A stretch of 64,000 nt of DNA from Riptortus pedestris. Lineage: Eukaryota > Arthropoda > Insecta > Hemiptera > Alydidae. Below the pieces are notes generated by a model. The model saw only the letters and a program-made list of their open reading frames with translations, had not been told where the DNA came from and did not search any database. Numbering within the stretch: position 1 is the stretch's first letter; each line of letters starts with the position of its first letter. Both the position numbers and the translations under genes were made by a program. Of the stretch, positions 21,216 through 33,098 are shown piece after piece. The stretch is taken from the NCBI GenBank assembly GCA_019009955.1, contig CM032229.1, positions 195,346,001-195,410,000 on the forward strand. The letters are read 5' to 3'.

Positions 21216-21606
21216 AGCGGCTAGGAGATTCGCTTGAAGCTCCTAACACCGACTGCTGTTTTGTTATGGCCAGTGTTGGCTAATACAGCTGGTCGCAGCA
21301 GAGAAAGGGGGGTTAGATCATAAAAAAAAATGAATAAAATGTATGGTATAGATATTTAATTATAAAATTAATAATGGTCTTCTCCAATAATAATAAAAAA
21401 ATAACAAGAAAGATGCTTCCTTTAAAGGTAATGATACTAAAATTAATATTATATTATAAACTAATTAGTCAACTACTGAGCTCTTAATAACATAATAATA
21501 ATCTTAACTGTAGACAGAGAGAGAGAGAGAAAGAGAGATGGCCGGGAACACTTGGTGTCCGCTTGAGGCGAAGTCATATAGGTGGATGTACCCGTATGAA
21601 ATGATG
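21216..21606. other. Unassigned sequence and (GA)n before the 64-bp array
   Basis: Includes AGCGGCTAGGAGATTCGC and TGGTCGCAGCAGAGAAAGG. A GA-rich run at 21513-21538 borders the array; a CT-rich run lies at 22898-22937 on the other side. Confidence 0.4.
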
Positions 21607-22813
21607 TGGCAGCTGGGCCGGTGTGAACGGTGATGCCTTATTGAAGGTCTAGGCCGAACTGATAGGTGATGGGCAGCTGGGCCGGTGTGCACGATGTAGC
21701 CTTGATGAAGGTCTATGCCGAACTGATAGGTGATGGGCAGCTGGGCCGGTGTGAACGATGTAGCCTTGATGAAGGTCTATGCCGAACTGATAGGTGATGG
21801 GCAGCTGGGCCGGTGTGAACGATGTAGCCTTGATGAAGGTCTATGCCGAACTGATAGGTGATGGGCAGCTGGGCCGGTGTGCACGATGTAGCCTTGATGA
21901 AGGTCTATGCCGAACTGATAGGTGATGGGCAGCTGGGCCGGTGTGCACGATGTAGCCTTGATGAAGGTCTATGCCGAACTGATAGGTGATGGGCAGCTGG
22001 GCCGGTGTGCACGATGTAGCCTTGATGAAGGTCTATGCCGAACTGATAGGTGATGGGCAGCTGGGCCGGTGTGCACGATGTAGCCTTGATGAAGGTCTAT
22101 GCCGAACTGATAGGTGATGGGCAGCTGGGCCGGTGTGAACGATGTAGCCTTGATGAAGGTCTATGCCGAACTGATAGGTGATGGGCAGCTGGGCCGGTGT
22201 GCACGATGTAGCCTTGATGAAGGTCTATGCCGAACTGATAGGTGATGGGCAGCTGGGCCGGTGTGAACGATGTAGCCTTGATGAAGGTCTATGCCGAACT
22301 GATAGGTGATGGGCAGCTGGGCCGGTGTGAACGATGTAGCCTTGATGAAGGTCTATGCCGAACTGATAGGTGATGGGCAGCTGGGCCGGTGTGAACGATG
22401 TAGCCTTGATGAAGGTCTATGCCGAACTGATAGGTGATGGGCAGCTGGGCCGGTGTGAACGATGTAGCCTTGATGAAGGTCTATGCCGAACTGATAGGTG
22501 ATGGGCAGCTGGGCCGGTGTGCACGATGTAGCCTTGATGAAGGTCTATGCCGAACTGATAGGTGATGGGCAGCTGGGCCGGTGTGAACGATGTAGCCTTG
22601 ATGAAGGTCTATGCCGAACTGATAGGTGATGGGCAGCTGGGCCGGTGTGAACGATGTAGCCTTGATGAAGGTCTATGCCGAACTGATAGGTGATGGGCAG
22701 CTGGGCCGGTGTGAACGATGTAGCCTTGATGAAGGTCTATGCCGAACTGATAGGTGATGGGCAGCTGGGCCGGTGTGAACGATGTAGCCTTGATGAAGGT
22801 CTATGCCGAACTG
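21607..22813. repeat. 64-bp tandem array (~19 copies)
   Basis: Unit GATGGGCAGCTGGGCCGGTG, TGAACGATGTAGCCTTGATG, AAGGTCTATGCCGAACTGAT, AGGT. The period was measured as 64 (21671 to 21735). Copies are almost identical except for one A/C site (GTGTGAACG versus GTGTGCACG). The first unit is diverged. 64 is not a multiple of three and no long frame exists. Confidence 0.93.
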
Positions 22814-23044
22814 GTTGTTTGGTTAATCCCTGCAGCCTGGGAAGAGCTTGAGAAAACTAGGCGATAAGAGAGTTTGGGGATTATCCTGGCGTCTGGCTCT
22901 ATCTCTCTGTCTCTCCCTCACGCTCTCTCTCTCTCCCCCTTGGGCAGCTCTGTCAAGTGCTGCTATCATGTGGCGGCTACACGTATTACATTTATTACGG
23001 TTACATTACTTAATGCTATTGTTGCCGCAACACTCTTATATGAT
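22814..23044. other. Unassigned sequence with (CT)n
   Basis: CT-rich 22898-22937. No recognised gene. Confidence 0.4.
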
Positions 23045-23736
23045 AGATCTATGAATGATTCGGGTTAGTGAGATTACGAATCTCCGTCGCCTCCTCCTCA
23101 TTTATTTTCCCTAGAAAATAACATTGTTATTTATTCCTAATAGAAATGTAAACTATAAGAGCATTTCTGGTATCAAATATATACTGGATATGATTGTTTA
23201 AAGTATTACTTAGGCTGCAGGGAGGGCTACGATCTCTTCCCCACACCTAGCTTTTTGAATATAAATGAAAATATTTTTAGTGTAACACTATTATTTAATG
23301 CCATTAGGTAGACAAATTATTAAAATAATTTCTAATCAATAATTTAAGGAAGACAATGTTGATAACCCTCATGCGGGAGCGGAAGTTGTCGGAAGGCTAA
23401 AACCACAGTTAATTGAGTTTACTTATTTCCTGCGAAATGCTGGCATTACTGGAAGTGATTTCCGCCGAGATTTACTACTGCGAATATAATCTTATGTACA
23501 AAACTATGCTTAAACCACTCATAGTTTAAGCATAATCTTGTACAAAAGATTAAAATTACACATGCTCGGATTGGTTTTTTACAGGAAATATGTACATTAT
23601 AGATGATATTTAATTGTAATGATTGCTATCCATGATTATTGTTTGAAATATTCAAAAACGGCGAGTCAAAATGAGGGATAGATCTGGAACACATTTTCAC
23701 TTATTCTTCAAAACTTATATTTCAATTATATTAGTC

Positions 23737-23738
<2 letters not shown>
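23045..23738 (+). mobile_element. G element copy with an intact TTAA site
   Basis: Starts with GATTACGAATCTCCGTCG and the CCCTAGAAAATAAC block, has an internal deletion relative to the 57.4-58.4 kb copy, then GCAGGGAGGGCTACGATCTC, the TTAA site at 23343-23346, GGAAGTGATTTCCGCC and GTGCTCGGATTGG, ending ATTAGTCCC at a (TA)n tract (23739-23807). It is the empty-site reference for the piggyBac MITE at 1687. Confidence 0.7.
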
Positions 23739-23812
<74 letters not shown>

Positions 23813-24452
23813 GAACAGATGTCATTTTCGTCATCTCCTGTGTGTGCTATCTAGGGAATGACCCCATAACGTAGACTATTTAGGGGATGGGGGGGGGGGT
23901 TCTCCAAAATGTTAGAATTACTCAGTCCTACATAAAATCTTAGTAAACTCGTTTCAATTCTCATAATAAACGCCATCTAGGAGAAATATGTATCTATATT
24001 TCAATAATAATCCAGATACATCTATACTTTTGCCTTCACCACTCAGTAACCCCCCTCTCCCACTCCTACTCATTAGTATAATATGAGGGAAATCTGCTTA
24101 ATTGCCGTAGCCCCTCCAAGGCGGAAATCATTAGTTTTTTGTATTTTTGAACTAGTCACTTGCTATTCGGGCTACTTGAGTTGTTGACGCCTTTCAAGAA
24201 GGAGTTATAAGGTAGCTGAAATCGATTTGCTAAAAATAAAATGTCTATTTAATTCAGAGCTAAAATCCAATCAGAAAGCGGAGCGGTGTGGGTATGAGAA
24301 TACAAAGGGCTGGAGGGGGGAGCTATAAGCAATTGGTTCGGAATGAAAGGATATAAATGGTGTTGCTGGTGGCGAAGGGAAAGTAATTAGCAATGCTATG
24401 AAATGGCTTAGGACTTGGTCATTGGCTACAATCCAACTGGTAACAACTCATT
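23739..24452. other. (TA)n, H/F3 scraps and unassigned sequence
   Basis: (TA)n 23739-23807; an H-like scrap 23808-23860 (TTTTGAACAGATGTCATTTT, CGTCATCTCCTGTG); an F3-like G run at 23889; a second H scrap at 24085-24130 (GAGGGAAATCTGCTTAATTG). 24130-24452 is unassigned. Confidence 0.4.
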
Positions 24453-26315
24453 ATCCCCCAACTTCTGCCCCCTCCCGATACCTCCCCTGCTACAACCCCC
24501 CGATATCCCCCCTGTTACACCCCCCTATATCCCCCCGATACTCCCCCCCGCTGCCTCCCCCTGCTGCCCTCCCTAGATCCCCCTGTTGCCTTCCCCCTGA
24601 TACCCCCACTCCCCCCCCGATATCCCCCCTGCTACACCCCCCGATATCCCCCCTGCTACACCCCCCTATATCCCCACTGCTACACCCCCCTATATCCCCC
24701 CGATACTCCCCCCGCTGCCCTCCCTAGATCCCCCTGTTGCCTTCCCCCTGATACCCCAAGTCTCCCCCCCCCCCGATATCCCCCCTGCTACACCCCCCTA
24801 TATCCCCCGATACTCCCCCCGCTGCCTCCCCCTGCTGCCCCCCCTAGATCCCCCTGTTGCCTTCCCCCTGATACCCCCACTCCCTCCCCCGATATCCCCC
24901 CTGCTACACCCCCCTATATCCCCCCGATACTCCCCCCGCTGCTTCCCCCTGCTGCCCCCCTAGATCCCCCTGTTGCCTTCCCCCTGATACCCCCACTCCC
25001 CCCCCCGATATCCCCCCTGCTACACCCCCTATATCCCCCCGATACTCCCCCCCGCTGCCTCCCCCTGCTGCCCCCCTAGATCCCCATGTTGCCTTCCCCC
25101 TGATACCCCCACGACTCCCCCCCCGATATCCCCCCTGCTACACCCCCCTATATCCCCCGATACTCCCCCCGCTGCCTCCCCCTGCTGCCCCCCTAGATCC
25201 CCCTGTTGCCTTCCCCCTGATACCCCCACTTCTCCCACCCCGATATCCCTCCTGCTACAACCCCCTATATCCCCCGATACTCCCCCCGCTGCGACCCCCT
25301 GCTGCCCCCCTAGATCCCCCTATTGCCTTCCCCCTGAGACCCCCCCCGATATCCCCCCTGCTACACCCCCCTATATCCCCCCGATACTCCCCCCCGCTGC
25401 CTCCCCCTGCTGCCCCCCTAGATCCCCCTGTTGCCTTCCCCCTGATACTCCCACTTCTCCCCCCCCCCGATATCCCCCCTGCTACACCCCCCTATATCCC
25501 CCGATACTCCCCCGCTGCCTCCCCCTGCTGCCTCCCCCTGCTGCCCCCCCTAGATCCCCCTGATACCCCCACTCCCCCCCCCCCCGATATCCCCCTGCTA
25601 CACCCCCCTATATCCCCCCGATACTCCCCCCGCTGCCTCCCCCTGCTGCCCCCCTAGATCCCCCTATTGCCTTCCCCCTGATACCCTCACTCCCCCCCCC
25701 CCCGATATCCCCCCTGCTACACCCCCCCTATATCCCCCCGTTACTCCCCCTGCTGCCCCCCTAGATCCCCCTGTTGCCTTCCCCCTGATACCCCCACTTC
25801 TCCCCCCCCCCGATATCCCCCCTGCTACACCCCCATATATCCCCCCGATACTCCCCCCCCCCCGCTGACTCCCCCTGCTGCCCCCCTAGATCCCCCTATT
25901 GCCTTCCCCCTGATACCCCCACTCCCCCCCCCGATATTCCCCCTGCTACACCCCCCTATATCCCCCCGATACTCCCCCCCGCTGCCTCCCCCTGCTGCCC
26001 CCCTAGATCCCCCTGTTGCCTTCCCCCTGATACTCCCACTTCTCCCCCCCCCGATATCCCCCCTGCTACACCCCCCTATAGCCCCCGATACTCCCCCCGC
26101 TGCCTCCCCCTGCTGCCCCCCCCTGCTGCCCCCCTAGATCCCCCTGATACCCCCACTCCCCCCCCGATATCCCCCTGCTACACCCCCCTATATCCCCCCG
26201 ATACTCCCCCCGCTGCCTCCCCCTGCTGCCCCCCTAGATCCCCCTGTTGCCTTCCCCCTGATACTCCCACTTCTCCCCCCCCCCAAAATCCCCCCTGCTA
26301 CACCCCCCTATAATT
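24453..26315. repeat. C-rich complex tandem array (~117-bp unit)
   Basis: About 15-16 copies of a unit built from GATATCCCCCCTGCTACACC, CCCCTATATCCCCCCGATAC, TCCCCCCGCTGCCTCCCCC, TGCTGCCCCCCTAGATCCCC and TGTTGCCTTCCCCCTGATAC. GATATCCCCC recurs every ~105-125 bp (e.g. 24774, 24891, 25007, 25126). C-run lengths vary from copy to copy, so unit length drifts. The plus strand is overwhelmingly C with very little G outside CGAT/CTGC, so the minus strand is G-rich with quadruplex potential. Proline-rich frames here are compositional. Confidence 0.9.
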
Positions 26316-26569
26316 TATTCCGGCGAAATCTATCCTACATAAATCTTCAAAAATACAGGTTAATGAAAGCGAAAGCCTGATGGATAATAAAGAATAGTAA
26401 ATAAAACTGTTGGATAGATTGTTTATCGAGCATTAATCGGCATTTATCAGCAAAAGACATTTGGACAAAAATTAATCACAAATAATATAGGATGCCAATT
26501 AAAGGACTAGAACAGAACTGTCATAACTGAAAATTGCCCACATCTTAGCACACCATTTCAGTACAGTCT
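26316..26569. other. Unassigned sequence
   Basis: AT-rich, no recognised feature upstream of the LINE. Confidence 0.4.
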
Positions 26570-28170
26570 GTAGTTGAGAAAACTACACAGCGGAATGAGG
26601 TGTCCAAGGAAACATTATCAGATTTCTGGATAACTATTTGTCTGATCGAACTTTCAGAGCGAGGATAGGTGTTGCTATATAAGATTTTTTTGTCAGGAGA
26701 ATGGAGTGCCTCAGGGAGGTGTGCTGAGCACAACATTATTCAATATAGCTGTGAACTCTGTAATAAAATATATCCCTAAAGTAGTATCTTACTGCCTGTA
26801 TGCTGATGACCTAATAATATACACTACATACTCATCACTTTCATACACGCCATCATTAATGCAAAACACTCTTAAGGTACTCCAAAAATTATTTTCTATC
26901 ACTGGTTTTAAAATATAGAGTGAAAAAACTAAATATATTGTTATCTCTGGAATATGCTGGATGGTAGAGGAACCAATTGATCAGGATCAATAAGAAGGCC
27001 AAGTCCTCTACTGTTAAAAAAAGTGGAGGACTTGGCCTTCTTATTGATCCTGATAAATATATTGTATTCTCATGAAAATGGAAATATGAATTACCTATGC
27101 TTACACTAAACACTACTCTAATAAACAAGACGGAAGAACTCGAATTTCTTGGACTGATTTTCGATAGAATGCTGATTTGGGTAACCCATTTAAAATGACT
27201 CCATGGTAATTGCAAAAAGAGTTTGAACTAATTGAGGATTCTTAGCAATACAAAATGGGGAGCATACAGATGTTTAATGCTGACATTTTACCGTTGCTAT
27301 ACCAGGTCTTTACTGGACTATGGATGTATAGCATTTTCATCAGCCAGCTCAAATGCACTTAAGATGTTAGGCGCTATTCACTACACAGGACTGAGAATAG
27401 CATCAGGGGCCTTCAGATCAAGCCCTGTAGAAAGCCTATGTGTAGATGCTGGAGAGCCTCCATTAAAATATAGAAGGCGAGTTGTCAATTTATAATTTAT
27501 TTTAAAATGTAAAGCTCTTGATAAACCATGCGTCATCACATTTTTTAACAATACACCTCATGTCAACAAATTCATAAAGAAATATTGCAAACACTGCACA
27601 AAACACATTTTACTGACTCCTATGAACAACAATACTTTACTATCACTTCCTCCTTGAACAGTAAATAACTTATAACTTATTGATTTAACCTTAACAAAAT
27701 TTAATAAAAATGACCCCCTTTCTTCAAAATTTTACGTGACTGCATTTAACTCCATTACTGCAAATAACCCAAACGCACTATACACATTCACGGACGGATC
27801 TAAGACTGACTTTAGAACAGCAGCTGCTGCACTCATTGACATATCACACATATGCCAAAAGATTAAATTGCACATCAGGTATTTACTCAGCTGAACTACA
27901 CGCTAAACTCCTTCCTCTGGAAAACCTACGAAATGTTCAAAATCGCCCAATAATTTTATTTTTGGACTCGTTAAGGTCTTTACTCTCATAGAAAAACATA
28001 TATTCTACTCATCCTATTATAACAAACATTTTTGAACACATTCATAATCATCATATTCACATAACATTGGTGTGGCTACCAGGACACCAGAATATTGGAC
28101 CAAGCATTAAAGTTGACATGCTCGCAAAACTAACCACAAAAACACAAACACTGACATTAAAACAATAACT
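26570..28170 (+). mobile_element. LINE RT and RNase H fragment (dead copy)
   Basis: Domains in order: RT fingers FLDNYLSDRTFRARIG (~26621-26672); PQGGVLSTTLFNIAVNSV (~26709-26762); catalytic YADD at 26799-26810 followed by LIIY; EFLGLIFD (~27140-27163); thumb-side region 27232-27495 (LLDYGCIAFSSA, GLRIASGAFRSSPVESL, GEPPLKYRR); and an RNase H domain with FTDGSKT (~27787), SAELHA (27887-27904), LFLDSLRSL (~27958) and GHQNIGP..VDMLAK (~28082-28130). A frameshift lies between ~27840 and 27885, and several stops (e.g. ~26682, 26918, 27074, 27493) kill it. RT followed by RNase H places it in the I/Jockey group. The endonuclease and 5' part are absent. A 29-bp inverted duplication (26980-27054) disrupts the RT. 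Confidence 0.88.
26980..27054. repeat. 29-bp perfect inverted repeat inside the LINE
   Basis: Left arm 26980-27008 (ATCAGGATCAATAAGAAGGC, CAAGTCCTC) is the exact reverse complement of 27026-27054. The 17-base spacer can extend the stem by three or four further pairs. The right arm sits in the expected LINE orientation, so the left arm is the likely duplicated piece. Confidence 0.9.
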
Positions 28171-28405
28171 TCCTAAGACTTACAAAATTCTGTTTAACAT
28201 TTACTTTTTGCGATAAATGTAAATACGTGGCGCACGTGGGAAATCTGCTTAGTTGACGAAGCCCTCGAGTGAAGGAGTTTTTTCGTCATCTCCTGGGTAG
28301 GATCGATGGACATTTGGAGGTTTCTCAAAAAATGAGTAACTAGTGCAGAAACAACAGGTGATTTCCCTTCAGGTAAATCTGTTTCTTTTAACAGAGGAAG
28401 TTTAT
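28171..28405 (+). mobile_element. H element copy, CACGTGGG to hairpin end
   Basis: GCACGTGGGAAATCTGCTTA at 28231, GTTGACGAAGCCC, TTTTTTCGTCATCTCCTGGG, TAGGATCGATGGACATTTGG, and the end GGTGATTTCCCTTCAGGTAAATCTG. One of the few copies showing both halves of H in order. Confidence 0.7.
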
Positions 28406-28822
28406 GGAGTGTAGGAGGAAGAAGGTAGATGGCATTATGAAGAACAACCCCCCCTGGATGCTGGCAACAGTGATTTATAGGAAATTGGCTCAGTTTCCTC
28501 CAGATACATTGGGAGATATCGACCTCCCGGTAATAGGCACTGCAAAACTGACTACTTTGCCCGACAATTGTTGTAGACATTCCAGGTTGGTTAATAAAGA
28601 TTGAATGGGGTTGAGGAGTGTAACAGGAAGAAGGTAGATGGCATTATGAAGAACAACCCCCCTGGATGCTGGCAACAGTGATTTATAGGAAATTGGCTCA
28701 GTTTCCTCCAGATACATTGGGAGATATCGACCTCCCGGTAATAGGCACTGCAAAACGGACTACTTTGCCCCACAATTGTTGTAGACATTCCAGGTTGCTT
28801 AATAAAGATTGAATGGGGTTGT
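28406..28822. repeat. Direct duplication, 209-bp period, two copies
   Basis: GGAGTGTA starts at 28406 and 28615; GCATTATGAAGAACAACCCC at 28432 and 28641. The copies are nearly identical through TTAATAAAGATTGAATGGGG. Short frames are open in both (MKNNPPWMLATVIYRKL in copy 1) but match no family I know. The source of the duplicated piece is unknown. Confidence 0.85.
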
Positions 28823-29130
28823 GAAGTGGTTTAAGGGACGTTGCTGGCCAAGAAACCCACATTTTAAATCAATACATATGATGCAGCCATGAGAAGAATA
28901 GCCTATATGATTCAAGACTATAGCTAGATTGCCATAGCTTTTTGTCATATGATCAGAATGGCCAACAGGTTGCTACCTACATATTAGCATTGTGCAATAA
29001 AACAGGATTCAATTAACAACATGCAGTCATTCCTTTTGTATGCAATACCAACTTTGTAGATAAAGCCGTGAAAGCCTCACACTAGACTGAATCACCTTCC
29101 AGTAAGGAAATAAGGTCTGCTCATGATTTT
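28823..29130. other. Unassigned sequence
   Basis: No recognised element or gene. Confidence 0.4.
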
Positions 29131-29151
29131 ATATATACATATATATATATA

Positions 29152-29206
<55 letters not shown>

Positions 29207-29880
29207 TACATATATATATATAGAGCGAGATTTGTCAGTTACCGCTCTAGGGGTTGCAATTATGGTTTTATCGCTACGAATCTGGATATATAATATAAGC
29301 GTTTTATGGCAAACTAAAGATCATGTTCGACAACGGCTGAAATCAGACAAGAAATTCATCCGCTATTGTACGACGGATAAAAAATGGATATAAAACTAAG
29401 CTTACTGTAAATTTATTTATCTATTAATTTATTATCAACAAATTGTTTAAAAGATAATATTAACCGAAATATTTGAAATTTTTAATTTTCAACGTTGTGA
29501 ACCCCCCCCCTCCCTCCTCACTCCCATTCATGTCCAAATAACAATTAGCAGTTAAAACATGAACTTCATTATTCTAAGATCCAATTCAAAATATTGTTTC
29601 CATGGCTTTATTATGCGGGATATTTATTGCGCATTACGTATTTGTTTCGAAAGTGATCGTTCCATTTATGCTACACTTGATGTTGAACAGTTTTATTCCT
29701 AGCTGAAGATGATATCTGTGATATACAAGAATCGTACTCTGACTAGTGGGTGTGTTCAAAGGATGGATAAGAAAATTTAAATAACTCCGTTATTATTTGT
29801 CGGATCGTAAAATGTTATAGAATCAATTATGTTAAACTATTTAAACTCAATTGTAGTTCAATGCTTTTTTTTCGTATCTC
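29131..29880 (+). mobile_element. (TA)n plus F3 copy
   Basis: (TA)n 29131-29225, then the F3 5' block (TTGTCAGTTACCGCTCTAGG, GGTTGCAATTATGG). F3 core pieces follow: a C run at ~29504, and ATAACTCCGTTATTATTTGT with CGGATCGTAAAATG near 29780. It runs into the 60-bp array. Confidence 0.5.
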
Positions 29881-31975
29881 AAGTAGTAAGCGAGTTATTC
29901 GTACTTTCCCTTCAATAAGGTCCCTCTCCCCCTTCTGCCCATGTACTAAGCGAGTTATTCGTACTTTCCCTTCAATAAGGTCCCTCTCCCCCTACTACCA
30001 TGTACTAAGTAAGTTATTCGTACTTTCCCTTCAATAAGGTCCCTCTCCCCCTACTACCCATGTACTAAGTAAGTTATTCGTACTTTCCCTACAATAAGGT
30101 CCCTCTCCCCCTTCTGCCCTTGTACGAAGCGAGTTATTCGTACTTTCCCTTCAATAAGGTCCCTCTCCCCCTACTACCCATGTACTAAGTAAGTTATTCG
30201 TACTTTCCCTTCAATAAGGTCCCTCTCCCCCTACTACCCATGTACTAAGTAAGTTATACGTACTTTCCCTACAATAAGGTCCCTCTCCCCCTTCTGCCCA
30301 TGTACTAAGTAAGTTATTCGTACTTTCCCTTCAATAAGGTCCCTCTCCCCCTACTACCCATGTACTAAGTGAGTTATTCGTACTTTCCCTTCAATAAGGT
30401 CCCTCTCCCCCTACTTCCCATGTACTTAGGGTGTTTTTAGTAGTTTCACTTCAATATGGTCCCTCTCCCCCTTCTGCCCATGTACTAAGTAAGTTATTCG
30501 TACTTTCCCTTCAATAAGGTCCCTCTCCCCCTTCTACCCATGTACTAAGTAAGTTATTCGTACTTTCCCTTCAATAAGGTCCCTCTCCCCCTACTACCCA
30601 TGTACTAAGCGAGTTATTCGTACTTTCCCTTCAATAAGGTCCCTCTCCCCCTACTACCCATGTACTAAGTAAGTTATTCGTACTTTCCCTTCAATAAGGT
30701 CCCTCTCCCCCTTCTACCCATGTACTAAGCAAGTTATTCGTACTTTCCCTTCAATAAGGTCCCTCTCCCCCTACTACCCATGTACTAAGTAAGTTATTCG
30801 TACTTTCCCTTCAATAAGGTCCCTCTCCCCCTTCTACCCGTGTACTAAGTAAGTTATTCGTACTTTCCCTTCAAAAAGGTCCCTCTCCCCCTTCTGCCCA
30901 TGTACTAAGCGAGTTATTCGTACTTTCCCTTCAATAAGGTCCCTCTCCCCCTTCTGCCCATGTACTAAGCGAGTTATTCGTACTTTCCCTTCAATAAGGT
31001 CCCTCTCCCCCTTCTGCCCATGTACTAAGCGAGTTATTCGTACTTTCCCTTCAATAAGGTCCCTCTCCCCCTTCTGCCCATGTACTAAGCGAGTTATTCG
31101 TACTTTCCCTTCAATAAGGTCCCTCTCCCCCTTCTGCCCGTGTACTAAGCGAGTTATTCGTACTTTCCCTTCAATAAGGTCCCTCTCCCCTACTACCCAT
31201 GTACTAAGTAAGTTATTCGTACTTTCCCTTCAATAAGGTCCCTCTCCCCCTACTACCCATGTACTAAGTGATATTCGTACTTTCCCTTCAATAAGGTCCC
31301 TCTCCCCCTACTACCCATGTACTAAGTAAGTTATTCGTACTTTCCCTTCAATAAGGTCCCTCTCCCCCTACTGCCCATGTACTAAGTAAGTGATTCGTAC
31401 TTTCCCTTCAATAAGGTCCCTCTCCCCCTTCTGCCCGTGTACTAAGCGAGTTATTCGTACTTTCCCTTCAATAAGGTCCCTCTCCCCCTTCTGCCCGTGT
31501 ACTAAGCGAGTTATTCGTACTTTCCCTTCAATAAGGTCCCTCTCCCCCTTCTGCCCGTGTACTAAGCGAGTTATTCGTACTTTCCCTTCAATAAGGTCCC
31601 TCTCCCCCTTCTGCCCATGTACTAAGCGAGTTATTCGTACTTTCCCTTCAATAAGGTCCCTCTCCCCCTTCTGCCCAGGTACTAAGCGAGTTATTCGTAC
31701 TTTCCCTTCAATAAGGTCCCTCTCCCCCTTCTGCCCATGTACTAAGCGAGTTATTCGTACTTTCCCTTCAATAAGGTCCCTCTCCCCCTTCTGCCCTTGT
31801 ACTAAGTCAGTTATTCGTACTTTCCCTTCAATAAGGTCCCTCTCCCCCTACTACCCATGTACTAAGTAAGTTATTCGTACTTTCCCTTCAATACGGTCCC
31901 TCTCCCCCTTCTGCCCGTGTACTAAGCGAGTTATTCGTACTTTCCCTTCAATAAGGTCCCTCTCCCCCTTCAACC
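29881..31975. repeat. 60-bp tandem array (~35 copies)
   Basis: Unit TGTACTAAGTAAGTTATTCG, TACTTTCCCTTCAATAAGGT, CCCTCTCCCCCTACTACCCA. Two main haplotypes alternate: AAGTAAG with CTACTACCC, and AAGCGAG with CTTCTGCCC. The second dominates 30900-31180 and 31400-31800. 60 is 20 codons, so a 159-codon frame at 31390-31869 (VIRTFPSIRSLSPFCPCTKR repeats) is a by-product. Short indels occur at ~31190 and 31270. It lies directly in F3 sequence. Confidence 0.93.
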
Positions 31976-32013
31976 CATTAGTTTTTTTCCCCATAGAAAT
32001 AGAGAATAAGTTC

Positions 32014-32070
<57 letters not shown>

Positions 32071-32221
32071 TTAGTCTTAGTGATGCAGTTGTATTACTCA
32101 TTGTGGCGAGGTCGCTAACCAAATCGCATAGCTACACCTGGGGTCGTCCCAGAACAGAAGGTTAGGCTTACCTATTGCCTATTGTGTGAGTATATATATA
32201 CATACTCACACACAAACAATT
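31976..32221. other. (TA)n, unassigned sequence and a palindrome
   Basis: (TA)n 32022-32068. Unassigned to 32185. TGTGTGAGTAT (32184-32194) and ATACTCACACA (32202-32212) form an 11-bp stem around a TA-rich loop. Confidence 0.5.
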
Positions 32222-32234
32222 TTATATATATATA

Positions 32235-32267
<33 letters not shown>

Positions 32268-32640
32268 CACTCATTTGTATGTTACTGCTCTAGCTATTGC
32301 AATTATTGTTTCATCATGACCAAACGGGACATATAGGTGTTGAATCTAAGTGAGCAGAGTGTGAAGATCGTTAACGGCTAATATCGGAGCAGTTGGGGGG
32401 GGGGGGGTGTTAGAGTGGAATATTTTTAAAAATTAGAAATATCTCCGCTACTATAGGTTGGATCGAAAAAGGTATAGAACCAGTGGTTATGAATTAAATG
32501 AAATATGCACATTGTTTTATACAATTATTCTCTATCTCGAATATTCGCCAAGATATTTTGTATTTTCAGTTTTCAGCCTTCAGTGTACCCCCACTTCTAC
32601 TGTTGGTACAAGAATAATACTCAGTTATATAATAAACCAC
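32222..32640 (+). mobile_element. (TA)n plus F3 copy
   Basis: (TA)n 32222-32267, the F3 5' block (TTGTATGTTACTGCTCTAGC, TATTGCAATTATTGTTTC), a 13-base G run at ~32396 with TGTTAGAGTGGAATATTTTT, then ATATCTCCGCTACTATAGG and GGATCGAAAAAGGTATAGAA. Confidence 0.6.
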
Positions 32641-33045
32641 TTTATTTGAAGCTTACATACCAATTATTGTTTTCATGAGACCTTTATTATACGAGATATA
32701 TGCAAATATATCCTGTAGACTCCCCCTTAAGCTCTTGGTCTACTCAAATCTGTGTGATTAAGATTATTCTGATTCGTTACAGTTTACAGTACTAGATATA
32801 ATAAATAGTTTTCAATAAAATTTATATATTATATTCAGACATATTTCAGTAATTGTTTTTCTTTCCGGCGAGGAATATTTCTATATATCTGTCCATTTCT
32901 TAGACCTTGGCAGACTGTTTGTTTGCTATTCAGACGGTTCCCGTTGGAAGGTTATTAATATTGACTGATTTTTCATTACCGTTTGTATTTATTCACTTAA
33001 TATTCGCAGCGGTGTTAAATGTTACCAGTACGTAGATGTATCTAT
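32641..33045. other. Unassigned AT-rich sequence
   Basis: No recognised feature. Confidence 0.4.
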
Positions 33046-33098
33046 GGCAAAACTTCACGGGGGAAATCTGCTTAGTTTACGCAGCCCCTGCGTGGCAG
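33046..33098 (+). mobile_element. H element core
   Basis: AAAACTTCACGGGGGAAATC, TGCTTAGTTTACGCAGCCCC, TGCGTGG; matches 1574-1620. Confidence 0.65.

Noticed and set aside
24398..25238. Proline-rich (plus) and glycine-rich (minus) frames
   Set aside because: Composition artefact of the C-rich array; variable C runs break frame.
31390..31869. 159-codon frame with VIRTFPSIRSLSPFCPCTKR repeats
   Set aside because: By-product of the 60-bp period; adjacent units carry frame-breaking indels.
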